Source of the DNA: Kitasatospora azatica KCTC 9699
GTDB taxonomy: Bacteria > Actinomycetota > Actinomycetes > Streptomycetales > Streptomycetaceae
DNA: 64,000 nucleotides
Direction of reading: 5' to 3'
Assembly: GCF_000744785.1 (NCBI RefSeq)
Contig: NZ_JQMO01000003.1
Span: forward strand, 3,906,001-3,970,000
This document shows, piece by piece, positions 25,039-34,058 of the stretch. Position numbers and translations under genes: made by a program. Positions within the stretch are counted from its first letter, which is position 1, and each line of letters begins with the position of its first letter. The notes under the pieces were generated by a model. That model saw nothing but the letters and a program-made list of their open reading frames with translations. It was not told the DNA's origin and ran no database searches.

Positions 25039-26748
25039 ATGGATGCCACCCCGCGGCCGCGCCGCCGCCTCGCCCGCTCGCTGGTCGCCGCCACCGCGCT
25101 CGTCCTGGTCGTCACCGGCTGCAGCTCCAGTGGCGGTTCGGGCACCAGCAACGAGGCCACCAAGAGCGCCCAACCAAGACTCGACGCCCAGGACATCAAT
25201 CCACAGCCGCTGGACAAGGTGAAGGACGGCGGGGAGTTCCGGCTACCGCTGCAGCAGTGGATCACCCAGTGGAACCCGCTGCAGGTGGACGGCACCTACG
25301 GCGACTCGGTGGAGATCATGAAGATGATCGAGCCGGAGCTGTTCCGGGTCGACGCCACCGGCACCTTCCAACCGGTCAAGGAGTTCCTGCAGTCGGCCTC
25401 GGTGGTCTCCAGCTCCCCGCAGGTGGTGCTCTACAAGCTCAACCCGAAGGCCAAGTGGTCCGACGGCAAGCCGCTCGGCTACCTGGACTTCAAGGCGGTC
25501 TGGCAGGCCGCCAACGGCAAGAACACCGCCTACAACGTGTCCAGCACGGGTGGCTACGACCAGATCGGCGACATCTCGCAGGGCGCCGACGCCACCGAGG
25601 TCAAGGTCACCTTCGACAAGCCGTTCGCCGACTGGCAGAGCCTGTTCTACCCGCTGCTGCCGGCCGCCGGGATCTCCACCCCGGACGACTTCAACAAGGG
25701 CTGGGTGGAGAAGGTCCCGATCACCGGTAGCGCGTTCAAGATCGGCTCCCAGGACAAGTCGGCGCAGACCATCACCGTGGTGCCCGACCCCTCCTGGTGG
25801 GGCCCCAAGCCCAAGCTGGACAAGTTCACCTTCCGGGTGCTCTCCTCCTCGGCGATCACCCAGGCCTTCCTCAACAACGAGGTGGACTACGCCAGCGCCG
25901 GCCGCGCCGACGCCTACAGCCAGCTCAAGGCCAACCCCAACGCGGTGATCCGCTCGGCCAGTCCGTGGGACGAGGTGCACATCTCGTTCGGCTCCAACGG
26001 CGCGCTCGCCGACCAGAAGGTGCGTCAGGCCCTCGGCAAGGCGATCGACCGGCCCTCGCTGATCAAGGTGGTCAACCAGGGTGTCCCGGTGCAGTTCGCG
26101 GAGCTCGGCAACCACCTGCTGATGACCAACCAGGCCGGCTACCAGGACAACTCGGGGGAGTGGGGCAAGTTCGACCTGGCCGGCGCCAAGCAGCTGCTCA
26201 CCGCGGCGGGTTGGCAGGACGCGGGGGCCGGGCAGCCGCGCACCAAGGACGGCAAGCCGCTGGAGCTGCACTTCATCATCTCCGACGCCTCCTCGCAGCA
26301 GACCGTGGACCTGGCCACCGCCACCCAGGGCATGCTGCTGCAGGCCGGGGTGAAGATCGACGTGGACAAGGTGCCGGCCAACGACCTGGACGAGAAGTAC
26401 ATCAACGTCGGCAAGTTCGACCTGGCGACCTGGCGCAACACCGGCTCGTTCCCGCCCTCGCTGGTCATTCCGTTCTACCAGCAGCCGGTCGGCGACAACG
26501 TCTTCCAGAACTACTCGAAGCTCAGCACCCCGGAGATCGACTCGCTGCTCAAGCAGGCGGCCTCGACCCTGGACCCGGCCCAGGCGGCCAAGCTCTACAA
26601 CCAGGCGGACGCCAAGATCTGGGAGCTCGGCCACACCGTCGAGCTGTACCAGCGTCCGCAGGTGACCGCGTTCCGCAAGGGGCTGGCCAACTACGGCGCC
26701 TCCGGCCTGGCGGACACCGACTACACCGCGGTGGGCTGGGAGAAGTGA
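25039..26748 (+). CDS. peptide ABC transporter substrate-binding lipoprotein (SBP family 5)
   Basis: A 569-residue extracytoplasmic binding protein. The signal peptide ends in the lipobox VTGC with Cys28, so it is lipid-anchored. The family-5 fold follows, with KWSDGKPLGYLDFKAVWQA near residue 140 and KVRQALGKAIDRPSLIKVV near residue 330. The ATG at 25039 follows GGAGGG at 25026-25031. It supplies ligand to the divergent fused-ATPase/permease operon. The ligand is probably an oligopeptide, but family 5 also binds nickel, haem and sugars. Confidence 0.92.
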   Translation: MDATPRPRRRLARSLVAATALVLVVTGCSSSGGSGTSNEATKSAQPRLDAQDINPQPLDKVKDGGEFRLPLQQWITQWNPLQVDGTYGDSVEIMKMIEPELFRVDATGTFQPVKEFLQSASVVSSSPQVVLYKLNPKAKWSDGKPLGYLDFKAVWQAANGKNTAYNVSSTGGYDQIGDISQGADATEVKVTFDKPFADWQSLFYPLLPAAGISTPDDFNKGWVEKVPITGSAFKIGSQDKSAQTITVVPDPSWWGPKPKLDKFTFRVLSSSAITQAFLNNEVDYASAGRADAYSQLKANPNAVIRSASPWDEVHISFGSNGALADQKVRQALGKAIDRPSLIKVVNQGVPVQFAELGNHLLMTNQAGYQDNSGEWGKFDLAGAKQLLTAAGWQDAGAGQPRTKDGKPLELHFIISDASSQQTVDLATATQGMLLQAGVKIDVDKVPANDLDEKYINVGKFDLATWRNTGSFPPSLVIPFYQQPVGDNVFQNYSKLSTPEIDSLLKQAASTLDPAQAAKLYNQADAKIWELGHTVELYQRPQVTAFRKGLANYGASGLADTDYTAVGWEK

Positions 26749-27191
26749 CGCACCATCACCAACCTTGAGCCGAGGCGCTGTCGGGCGGCGCGGTGAGGTC
26801 GACGCGCTGTCGGGCAGCGCGGTGATCACGAGGCCGGTCGGCGGCAGCGGGGGAGGTGCCTCCCCCGCTGCCGCCGCACTGGCCTTGACCTTCCGCGATG
26901 CCCGCAGGACGCCTTTCTCGCCGTTCCACTCGCAGGGGAATCTATCGGGGCAATCGGGGCGATCGCACCCCGCGACACCCCAGGCGCGGCGGCTGGCCGG
27001 GGAGCTGTCACCCGGTTCGCGCACTGCCGCGTCAACCCACCTTGACGCCCGGTGTGGACGCCTGCGCGGGTCAGGTGACCCCCGGCCATGGCGTGCCGTC
27101 GCGGTGCGTGCGCGGAGCAGTCACGGCTGCCACCATCGGGTCGGGGGCGGCCCGCTCCCGTCACGACGGCGAGCCGGGAGACCCGCAACCG
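26749..27191. other. 443-bp intergenic stretch
   Basis: Holds a 22-bp near-perfect direct repeat with 29-bp period (26775-26796 and 26804-26825), the terminator of the binding-protein gene at 26839-26876, and the upstream region of the second LtrA gene. No supported gene. Confidence 0.6.
26839..26876 (+). terminator. terminator of the substrate-binding protein gene
   Basis: Perfect 18-bp arms at 26839-26856 and 26859-26876 (core CGGCGGCAGCGGGGGAGG), separated by two bases. Lies about 90 bases past the stop. Confidence 0.75.
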
Positions 27192-28385
27192 ATGTCCGCT
27201 GGAACCTCCAACGCACCCGACCCGGTGGTGCGGCGCATGCTGCCGCGCCGCCGTGACGAGAGCCACCGCGTCGCGACGCCGCTGGAGCTCTTCTTCGACC
27301 TCTGCTTCGTGGTCGCCGTCGCCCAGGCCGGAAGCCAGCTCGCGATCACGCTCGCCGAGGGGCACACCCGGGTGGCCCTGGTCGGCTACCTCTTCGCCTT
27401 CTTCGCCGTCTGGTGGGCCTGGATGAACTTCACCTGGTTCGCCTCCGCCTACGACTGCGACGACGTGCCGTACCGGGTCACCACGCTGGTGCAGATCACC
27501 GGCGCGCTGATCCTGGCCGCCGGCATCCCGCGGCTCTTCGTCGACCGGGACTTCACCCTCGGCGTGCTCGGCTACGTGGTGATGCGGCTGGCCCTGGTCA
27601 CCCAGTGGCTGCGCGCCGCCCGCGGCGAGAGCGGTGCGGCGCGCCGCATGGCCCGCGGCTACGCCGCCGGGATCGCACTCGTCCAGGTCGGCTGGGTGCT
27701 GATGCTGCTGCTGCCGAGCTCCGCCGTCACCTGGGTCCTCCCGCTCGGGGTGATCGCCGAGCTGGCGGTGCCGGCCGTCGCCGAGCGTCGGGTGCAGAGC
27801 AGCTGGCACCCGCACCACATCGCCGAACGGTACGGACTGTTCACGCTGATCGTGCTCGGCGAGACCGTCTCGGCCGCCACCGTCGCCATGCAGAGCGCGG
27901 TGGACGAGCACGAGGCACTGGGCAAGCTGATCCCGATCGCGATCGGCGGCCTGCTGCTCTGCTTCTCCGCCTGGTGGATCTACTTCGCCGCGCCCATCCA
28001 CGAGCACCTGCGCTCCAACCGGCAGGCCTTCCTCTGGGGCTACGGGCACTACCTGGTCTTCGGCTCGGCGGCCGCGATCGGGGCCGGCCTGGAGGTCGCC
28101 GTCGAGTACGCGGTGGGCAAGGCCCACGTGTCCGCGGCGGCCGCCACCGCGGCCGTGACCGTGCCGGGGGCGCTCTACCTGATCACGGTCTGGGCGCTGC
28201 ACTCGCGGCACAACAAGCGCGGCGCCGCGCAGTGGGTGCTGCCGGTGGCGGCCGCCCTGGTGCTGCTCTGCACGGCGCTCGGCGAGGCGGGGGTGCTCGC
28301 GGCCGGGCTGGTGGGGGCGGCGGCGGTGGCCGGGGGCGTCTGGTTGCACGCCCAGACGTCAGAGGCGGCTGCGACCATCGAGTGA
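27192..28385 (+). CDS. low temperature requirement protein A (LtrA) family membrane protein, second copy
   Basis: A 397-residue polytopic membrane protein. LtrA signatures ATPLELFFDLCFVVAVAQ and HHIAERYGLFTLIVLGETV are clear, and more canonical than in the 2916 paralogue. The ATG at 27192 is chosen because GGGAGA lies upstream and the longer open frame to 26898 is arginine/proline-rich without similarity. Biochemical role unknown. Confidence 0.88.
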   Translation: MSAGTSNAPDPVVRRMLPRRRDESHRVATPLELFFDLCFVVAVAQAGSQLAITLAEGHTRVALVGYLFAFFAVWWAWMNFTWFASAYDCDDVPYRVTTLVQITGALILAAGIPRLFVDRDFTLGVLGYVVMRLALVTQWLRAARGESGAARRMARGYAAGIALVQVGWVLMLLLPSSAVTWVLPLGVIAELAVPAVAERRVQSSWHPHHIAERYGLFTLIVLGETVSAATVAMQSAVDEHEALGKLIPIAIGGLLLCFSAWWIYFAAPIHEHLRSNRQAFLWGYGHYLVFGSAAAIGAGLEVAVEYAVGKAHVSAAAATAAVTVPGALYLITVWALHSRHNKRGAAQWVLPVAAALVLLCTALGEAGVLAAGLVGAAAVAGGVWLHAQTSEAAATIE

Positions 28386-28463
28386 CCCAGCTCGATCGTC
28401 GCGCCCGATCTCGCCCCGATCTCGCCCCGATCGTCGTCCCGCTCGTTGCCCCGAGGACCGCGC

Positions 28464-29105
28464 ATGCCGCTCGCCGACCAGCCGTACGCCCACCTGCTCC
28501 AGCCGCACCAGGGACCGCTGCGCCGGGACCAGCGCTACGACACCGTGCACTTCGACGGCCTGACCTTCGACGGCACGCAGGCGAGCGGCGCCAGCTTCCT
28601 GGAGTGCGCGTTCACCGGCGTCACGGTCAGCGACGCCAGGCTTCGGCAGGCCCGGTTCATCGAGGTCTGGCTCGAGCAGAGCCGCTGGATGGCCACCGAC
28701 CTGGCCGAGAGCGAGTGGCAGGACGGCACGCTGCTGGGCGGCGTCTTCGCCGGGATCGCCGCGTACAGCTCGCAACTGCGCCGCCTGACGCTGCGTCAGT
28801 GCAAGCTGGAGGCGGTCAACCTGCGCTCGGCGGTGCTGCGCGAGGTGGTCTTCGAGGACTGCCGGCTGCGCGACGTGGACTTCGGCGGGGCCAAGCTCAC
28901 CGACGTCTCCTTCCCGGGCAGTTCGCTGGAGCAGGTGCGGTTCGGCGGCGCCCGGATGGACAAGGTCGACCTGCGCGGCGCGAGCCGCCTCGAGCTGCCG
29001 GACGGGCACGAGGGCCTGCGCGGTGCCGTCATCTCCTCGGCGCAGCTGATCGAGCTGGCACCGCAGTTCGCGCAGGCGCTCGGGGTGCTGGTGCGGGACG
29101 TCTGA
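28464..29105 (+). CDS. pentapeptide repeat protein
   Basis: A 213-residue protein built of about 20 degenerate A(D/N)LXX-type repeats (for example LTFDGTQASGASFLECAFTG, LRDVDFGGAKLTDVSFPGSS), which fold as a right-handed quadrilateral beta-helix. Relatives such as Qnr/MfpA mimic DNA and protect gyrase from quinolones; many have no known role. GAGG lies seven bases before the ATG at 28464. No signal peptide. Confidence 0.87.
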   Translation: MPLADQPYAHLLQPHQGPLRRDQRYDTVHFDGLTFDGTQASGASFLECAFTGVTVSDARLRQARFIEVWLEQSRWMATDLAESEWQDGTLLGGVFAGIAAYSSQLRRLTLRQCKLEAVNLRSAVLREVVFEDCRLRDVDFGGAKLTDVSFPGSSLEQVRFGGARMDKVDLRGASRLELPDGHEGLRGAVISSAQLIELAPQFAQALGVLVRDV

Positions 29106-29149
29106 CCCGTCGTCGCTGCGGGCGGCCTGACATGCGCCCGAGGTTTGCA

Positions 29150-29160
29150 GTTCACCGCCC
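29150..29160 (+). promoter_or_regulatory. possible PHO-box half site upstream of phospholipase C
   Basis: GTTCACCGCCC at 29150-29160 resembles the 11-base PhoP-binding unit known from Streptomyces (GTTCACC core). A second adjacent unit is not convincing, so this is tentative. Confidence 0.3.
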
Positions 29161-29383
29161 GGATGCTCGCTGACCTGCGAAAGAACAGTCCAACAAACCT
29201 TCATGGAGGGTCCTGGCGCGTACCCGTCGACTGGGCCAGGATGTCGCGCGGCCCATGTTGTACACACAACCCGAGCGCTTTCTCGGGTGGCTGCGGCATG
29301 CGGACAGGGCCTCGGGCGCCCGGCATCCGCCGGTGTGCCGGCTGCCGCCACGCGCGGCGAGAGCGAAGGGTTGGCGATCAGCG

Positions 29384-31450
29384 ATGACAGAGCTGAGCCG
29401 CAGAACGTTCATGGCCGCGTCGGCGAGCGCGGCGGCCGGTGCTGCCGTGGCCGGGACGGTCGGCGCGACCGGTGCGCCCGCCGCCGCTGCCGCCACCACG
29501 GCCGCGCCGAGCAGCACGGGCACGATCACCGACGCCCAGCACATCGTGATCCTGATGCAGGAGAACCGCAGCTTCGACCACTACTTCGGCACCCTGAAGG
29601 GCGTGCGCGGCTTCGCCGACCGCTCCGCCATCCAGATCGCCGGCGGGTACTCGGTGTTCAACCAGCCCAACGGCGGTGGCCGGCAGTACCCGTGGGCGTT
29701 CAACCCGACCGGCGCTTCCGGCAGCCCCGAGACCACCGCGCAGTGCAACGGCGACCTCTCGCACGCCTGGTCCGACCAGCACGCCGCCTGGAACGGCGGC
29801 AAGATGGACGCCTGGGTCTCCGCCAAGCGCACCGTGCGAACCATGGGCTACCTGCAGCGCGCGGACATCCCGTTCCACTACGCGCTGGCGGACAACTGGA
29901 CCGTCTGCGACGCCTACCACTGCTCGGTGCTGTCGGCCACCGGCCCCAACCGCACCTACCACTGGTCCGGGATGATCGACCCGGCGGGCACCGCGGGCGG
30001 CCCCGCCTACGACGGCGGCGACGAGTCCGGGCTGCGCTGGCAGACCTACGCCGAGGCGCTGGAGAACGCCGGCGTCTCCTGGAAGGTGTACCAGAACGCC
30101 GCCGACAACTTCGGTGACAACGCCTTGGCCTACTTCTCGCAGTTCGCCAACGCCCCGGCGGGCAGCGCGCTCGCGGTCAAGGGCATGGGCTCGGTGCCGA
30201 AGGTCACCGGCCGCACCCCCGACGACATCGCGGCCGCGATCCGCGCCGACGTGCTGGGCGGCACGCTGCCGCAGGTCTCCTGGATCGTCGCCGACCAGCA
30301 GTCCTCCGAGCACCCCTACGCCACCCCCGAGGACGGCGCGCACTTCGTGCACATGGTGATCGACGCGCTGAACGCCGACCCCAACGTCTTCAACTCGACC
30401 ATCCTGCTGATCAACTACGACGAGAACGACGGCTTCTTCGACCACGTCCCGCCGCCGGTCGCCCCCGCCGGCACCGCCGGGGAGTTCTACAACTCCACCA
30501 ACATCGGCCTCGGCTTCCGGGTCCCGCTGCTCGCCATCTCCCCCTGGTCGCGCGGCGGTTGGGTCAACTCCGAGGTCTTCGACCACACCTCGGTGCTGCG
30601 CTTCCTGGAGAAGTGGACCGCCGCCATCGGCAAGCCCGCCCAGTGCGTGAACATCAGCGACTGGCGGCGGCACGTGTGCGGCGACCTCACCTCGGTCTTC
30701 GACTTCGCCAACCCCGTCTACGGCCTGCCCGGCCTGCCCGACACCTCGCAGACCATCGGCCTGGCCACCTGCGGCCCGCTGTCCAACCCGTCGCCCACCA
30801 ACAACGCGCTGCCCGCCCAGGAGCCCGGCACCCGCCCCGCCCGCGCGCTGCCCTACCAGCCGAACGCCAACCTCGACCACCTGGAGTTCGGCTCCAACGG
30901 TGTGATGAAGGTCTGGCTGAAGATGGACAACGCCGGTGGCGTCGCCGGCGGCACCTCCGCGCACTTCGCCGCCTACGCCAACGCCTACCGCAGCGGCGGC
31001 CCCTGGCAGTACACGCTGGCCCCCGGCGCCAACACCAGCGACTTCTTCAACTGCGGCACCAACTACGGCGCCGGCAAGTACGACCTGAGCGTCACCGGCC
31101 CCAACCGCTTCCTGCGCCGCTTCACCGGTGACGCGACGAAGGCGGGCAAGACGGCCGCCGTCACCTGCTCCTACGCCGCCGCGCCGGACACCGGTCAGCA
31201 GGCGGTCTGGTTCAAGCTCACCAACACCGGTACGTCGGCGGTGACTTTCACCATCAAGTCCACCAACTACCGTACCGACGGCCCCTGGACGTACACGGTT
31301 GCGGCGGGGGCGAGTGTGAGCGACTACTTCAACGCCGTTGCCTACACCGGCGGGTGGTACGACTTCACGGTGACGGTGGACTCCGACGCCAGCTGGTCGC
31401 AGCGGTTCACCGGGCACATCGAGACCGGGGCGGCGAGCGTCTCCGGCTGA
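29384..31450 (+). CDS. Tat-secreted phospholipase C, phosphocholine-preferring type
   Basis: A 688-residue exported phosphoesterase that cleaves phospholipid head groups, releasing phosphocholine or a similar phosphate ester. The Tat signal is ELSRRTFMAAS followed by a long Ala-rich hydrophobic stretch. The catalytic domain begins with HIVILMQENRSFDHYFGTLKG, the metal/nucleophile motif of the PlcH/PlcN phosphoesterase family. Two copies of the family's C-terminal beta domain follow (LDHLEFGSNGVMKVWLKMDN and QQAVWFKLTNTGTSAVTF). A strong terminator lies 26 bases past the stop. Confidence 0.92.
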   Translation: MTELSRRTFMAASASAAAGAAVAGTVGATGAPAAAAATTAAPSSTGTITDAQHIVILMQENRSFDHYFGTLKGVRGFADRSAIQIAGGYSVFNQPNGGGRQYPWAFNPTGASGSPETTAQCNGDLSHAWSDQHAAWNGGKMDAWVSAKRTVRTMGYLQRADIPFHYALADNWTVCDAYHCSVLSATGPNRTYHWSGMIDPAGTAGGPAYDGGDESGLRWQTYAEALENAGVSWKVYQNAADNFGDNALAYFSQFANAPAGSALAVKGMGSVPKVTGRTPDDIAAAIRADVLGGTLPQVSWIVADQQSSEHPYATPEDGAHFVHMVIDALNADPNVFNSTILLINYDENDGFFDHVPPPVAPAGTAGEFYNSTNIGLGFRVPLLAISPWSRGGWVNSEVFDHTSVLRFLEKWTAAIGKPAQCVNISDWRRHVCGDLTSVFDFANPVYGLPGLPDTSQTIGLATCGPLSNPSPTNNALPAQEPGTRPARALPYQPNANLDHLEFGSNGVMKVWLKMDNAGGVAGGTSAHFAAYANAYRSGGPWQYTLAPGANTSDFFNCGTNYGAGKYDLSVTGPNRFLRRFTGDATKAGKTAAVTCSYAAAPDTGQQAVWFKLTNTGTSAVTFTIKSTNYRTDGPWTYTVAAGASVSDYFNAVAYTGGWYDFTVTVDSDASWSQRFTGHIETGAASVSG

Positions 31451-31475
31451 CGGTCTGGCTGGTTTGTTGCGTACG

Positions 31476-31519
31476 ACGTGCGGCCCCTTCCTGTCGGCGG
31501 ACAGGGAGGGGCCGCACGT
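31476..31519 (+). terminator. terminator of the phospholipase C gene
   Basis: A 20-bp nearly perfect stem: ACGTGCGGCCCC at 31476-31487 with complement at 31508-31519, continuing inward through CTGTC/GACAG to a GGCG loop. Confidence 0.85.
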
Positions 31520-31718
31520 GCATGGCGGACACCAAGTCACTGTCCTTTGTTCAAACTGACGACACGTCAGAGTCTGAGGAGTGGTGAAATATCACATTGC
31601 AACGGCGCTGGCAGGTCTGGTGTCCGTTCTGTAGTGATGGCATTGATGACAGGGAGAACCCTCATGACTCGTGCACTGCTCCTCGCCGCTGGTGCGGCCG
31701 GCCTGGCGCTCAGTAGGC

Positions 31719-31774
31719 GGCCCGGCCCGGCCCGGCCCGGCGCTGGTGCGGAGCGCTCCGCACCAGCGCCGGGC
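31719..31774. repeat. pentanucleotide array joined to a 40-bp perfect palindrome
   Basis: Four CCCGG-type pentamers (31719-31740) run into a perfect palindrome at 31735-31774 with no loop, centred on GAGCGCTC. This can extrude as a cruciform or form a very stable RNA hairpin. Confidence 0.85.
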
Positions 31775-32083
31775 TGCGCACGTCACGGCTCCCTCCTGAG
31801 CCCAGCTCACCAGACCTGCTCGCCCGTCCGGCGGCGCCGCGCGTAGGCGATGGTGAGAACGGCGACCAGCGGGCCCCAGGGCAGCAGGGGACGTAGCAAG
31901 CGTCCATGATCACGCCCGCCGTACCCTGCGGGACGTCGGGGTTGGCCAGTGGCCCGCTCGGCGCCAGCGTGACCGCCGCGCACAGTCCCAGAGCGTCATC
32001 GTCCGTCAGGCCGCGACCGCTCCCCCGCGCGGGCGAGCCGCACCTCGACCCATGGGGTGACGACCGCGCCGCGGTCTGTTGGC

Positions 32084-33292
32084 TCAGGGGAGGAACTTCA
32101 CCTCGGGGAAGGCCGCGGACGGGCCGTCGAGGAGGTGGCCCCGGCGGTGGCGGAGGTGTTGGTCGAAGAAGGCGAGGGGGTAGGCCTGCTGGATCCGTAC
32201 CGCGCGGGCCGGGTCGAGGGTGCCGATCCAGTCCCGCAGGTCGGTGTCGCTCATGCCGATCAGCTTGCCCATTTGTGGGATCAGCGCCTGGTTGTCGCCG
32301 TACGAGCCGTGGACCGCGCCGTCGGCCTGGATGTTGAGCCGCCAGTCCCGCAGGTGCGACCAGAACTCGGCGGCAGCGGGGTCCTGGGCCCGGGAGAACA
32401 CGGCGGTCATCATCATGAACGGCCGGTCCAGGTCGGTGGTGATCGTCGGCTGCATCGGACCGTCGAGGCTCAGCCCGGCCCGGACGCGCTGGTCCTGGAG
32501 CATCAGGAGGGCGGTCGCCGTGCCGCCCTTCGACCAGCCGAACATGCCGATCCGGTGCGGGTCGAGGGCGCCGAGCAGTCCGGCCGGCAGGGGCCGGCGG
32601 TCGGCGTCGGGATTGCGCCCGGCGGCGAGTTGCTCCACGCAGTCGAGGACGAACCGCACGTCGGTGGCGTAGTCCCGTGGGTACATCGCGAAACTGTCGT
32701 CCCTGACCGGGGTGAGGATCCGGCCGTCGGGGAACTCGGTGAACCCGTCGTAGGTGTGGTCCACCGTCACCACCACGTACCCGTGGCTGGCGAGTTCCTG
32801 GACCACGATGGTGTGGTCGCCGCGGTGGCTGCCCGAGCCGTGCGAGAACAGGACGACGGGCAGTCGGCGGCCGGTCCGGAGTACCGGCGCGCCCTGGTGG
32901 CCGGCCGTGAGCGGCGTCAGCGGGGCGTCCTCGGCCGGGAACCCCGCGTCGGCGAGGAAGGGCCGCAGGAGCTCGACGGACATCCAGGGCGCGAGCGGGT
33001 ACCGCTCGACGTCCCGGGCGGGGTACCAGACGCTCGCCATCAACTCGCGGTGCTTCCCCGGGCCGGCCACCGGATCCGGGCGCGAGGCGTCGACCAGGTG
33101 CAGTGCCACCGTGCCGACCGGGTGCGGTCCGGTGGGCGCGGGCAGGGTGAGCCGCGAGGGGCCCGGGTCGGGCGAGGTCGCCGAGGCGGGACGCGCGAGG
33201 CCGAGCGGCACGGCCACTCCGACCGCCAGCGCGGCCCCCAGCAGGCGACGACGCGTCATGCCGTCTCGGTTGGTGAACGGCGTGCTTGTCAC
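32084..33292 (-). CDS. Tat-secreted lipase / PAF-acetylhydrolase-like alpha/beta hydrolase
   Basis: A 402-residue exported hydrolase. The N-terminus has a twin-arginine-type motif (MTRRRLLGAAL) followed by a hydrophobic core and an ASA cleavage site. The nucleophile elbow is GMFGWSKGGTA (G-x-S-x-G), and VVLFSHGSGSHRGDH supplies the oxyanion region; both resemble platelet-activating-factor acetylhydrolase and Streptomyces cutinase-like lipases. The GTG at 33292 is preceded by GGGAGGG; an internal ATG at 33259 would still keep the signal peptide, so the start is uncertain by 11 residues. Confidence 0.85.
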   Translation of the reverse strand: MTSTPFTNRDGMTRRRLLGAALAVGVAVPLGLARPASATSPDPGPSRLTLPAPTGPHPVGTVALHLVDASRPDPVAGPGKHRELMASVWYPARDVERYPLAPWMSVELLRPFLADAGFPAEDAPLTPLTAGHQGAPVLRTGRRLPVVLFSHGSGSHRGDHTIVVQELASHGYVVVTVDHTYDGFTEFPDGRILTPVRDDSFAMYPRDYATDVRFVLDCVEQLAAGRNPDADRRPLPAGLLGALDPHRIGMFGWSKGGTATALLMLQDQRVRAGLSLDGPMQPTITTDLDRPFMMMTAVFSRAQDPAAAEFWSHLRDWRLNIQADGAVHGSYGDNQALIPQMGKLIGMSDTDLRDWIGTLDPARAVRIQQAYPLAFFDQHLRHRRGHLLDGPSAAFPEVKFLP

Positions 33293-33593
33293 GAACCCTC
33301 CCAGGTCAATCCATCGGCACGGGAACCGTTCTGACGGATGGTCAGATCCACGTCCGTGCGCATGGTCGAACGCTGTCACGGGAGGTGTCCGTGCACATCC
33401 GACCGTCGGACGACCCGTCGGCCGTGCTCGTTGGCCCACGGGTTTACACCCACGGGCTGATCCGGCCGGACCGTCGTCGATGATCGCTCGCGCGGGGTCG
33501 CCGTCACTCGGCTAGCGCAACGTTTGGTTGCGCGATCGCCGGCGGTGGACTACGTTTATATGCAACCGAAGGTTGCGAAAGAAGAGGACGGCC
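33293..33593. other. 301-bp divergent promoter region
   Basis: Lies between the secreted hydrolase and the SRPBCC-ArsR operon. The right third holds two inverted repeats and a promoter for the operon; the left part has no feature I can assign. Confidence 0.6.
33515..33576 (+). promoter_or_regulatory. promoter with two ArsR-type operators
   Basis: Operator 1 is GCGCAAC-N5-GTTGCGC (33515-33533) and operator 2 is GCAACC-GAA-GGTTGC (33562-33576). A promoter fits between them: TTGCGC at 33528-33533, a 17-base spacer, and TACGTT at 33551-33556. Operator 1 overlaps the -35 and operator 2 the start-site region, a classic arrangement for repression by the ArsR protein encoded downstream. Confidence 0.7.
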
Positions 33594-34058
33594 ATGGAGT
33601 ACGGGAGCATCGAGCGCGAGCTGCACATCGACGCCTCACCCGAGGTGGTGTTCGAGGTGCTCAGCAGCCCCGAGTACATCCGGGACTGGTGGAGCGCCGA
33701 GACCGAGTTCGAGCCGGCTGCCGGCGTGACGGGCAGTTTCACCTGGACGGACCAGGACAGTGGCGCACAGGAGTCCGCCCTGTTCACGGTCGTCGAGGCC
33801 GACCCGCCGCGGACCTTCTCGTTCCGCTGGACGTACGACGAGGCAGCGGTCGCGGGTCCCGGCAACTCACTGCTGGTGACCTTCGAGCTCCTCCCGAAGG
33901 GCGAGGGCACCACGGTTCGCTTCCGCGAGACCGGCTTCCGCGAGCGGGGCTGGGAGGCCGCCGTGCTCGAAGCGCACTACAACGACCACCGGCAGGGCTG
34001 GGACTTCTACCTGCCGCGCATGGCGGCAACCGCCAACCGGCTGGCGGCCGCGCGATGA
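33594..34058 (+). CDS. SRPBCC (AHSA1-like) domain protein
   Basis: A 154-residue START/Bet v1-fold protein with an AHSA1-like sequence: IERELHIDASPEVVFEVLSSPEYIRDWW at the N-terminus and GWDFYLPRMAATANRL as the closing helix. Such proteins bind hydrophobic ligands in a cavity; the ligand is unknown. GAAGAGG lies before the ATG. First gene of an operon with an overlapping ArsR gene and a second SRPBCC gene. Confidence 0.9.
   Translation: MEYGSIERELHIDASPEVVFEVLSSPEYIRDWWSAETEFEPAAGVTGSFTWTDQDSGAQESALFTVVEADPPRTFSFRWTYDEAAVAGPGNSLLVTFELLPKGEGTTVRFRETGFRERGWEAAVLEAHYNDHRQGWDFYLPRMAATANRLAAAR

Larger units (their letters stand above)
31451..32083. other. 633-bp gene-poor region with gene remnants
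   Basis: Contains the phospholipase terminator, an inverted repeat CTGACG-ACA-CGTCAG (31556-31570), a ribosome site and start for a truncated frame at 31664 (MTRALLLAAGAAGLALS then GC-rich repeat), a tandem CCCGG array, a 40-bp perfect palindrome, and on the minus strand a C-terminal-like tail (LLRPLLPWGPLVAVLTIAYA) ending near 31809. It looks like the debris of at least two genes around the palindrome. I recognise neither parent. Confidence 0.55.

Noticed and set aside
2916..28385. The two LtrA genes as a recent duplication
   Set aside because: They share only family motifs and differ in length and in most residues, so the split is old or they were acquired separately.
31478..31846. A 122-residue plus-strand frame as a gene
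   Set aside because: It starts inside the phospholipase terminator and runs through the palindrome; composition is not protein-like. Only the short segment from 31664 looks like a former gene start.
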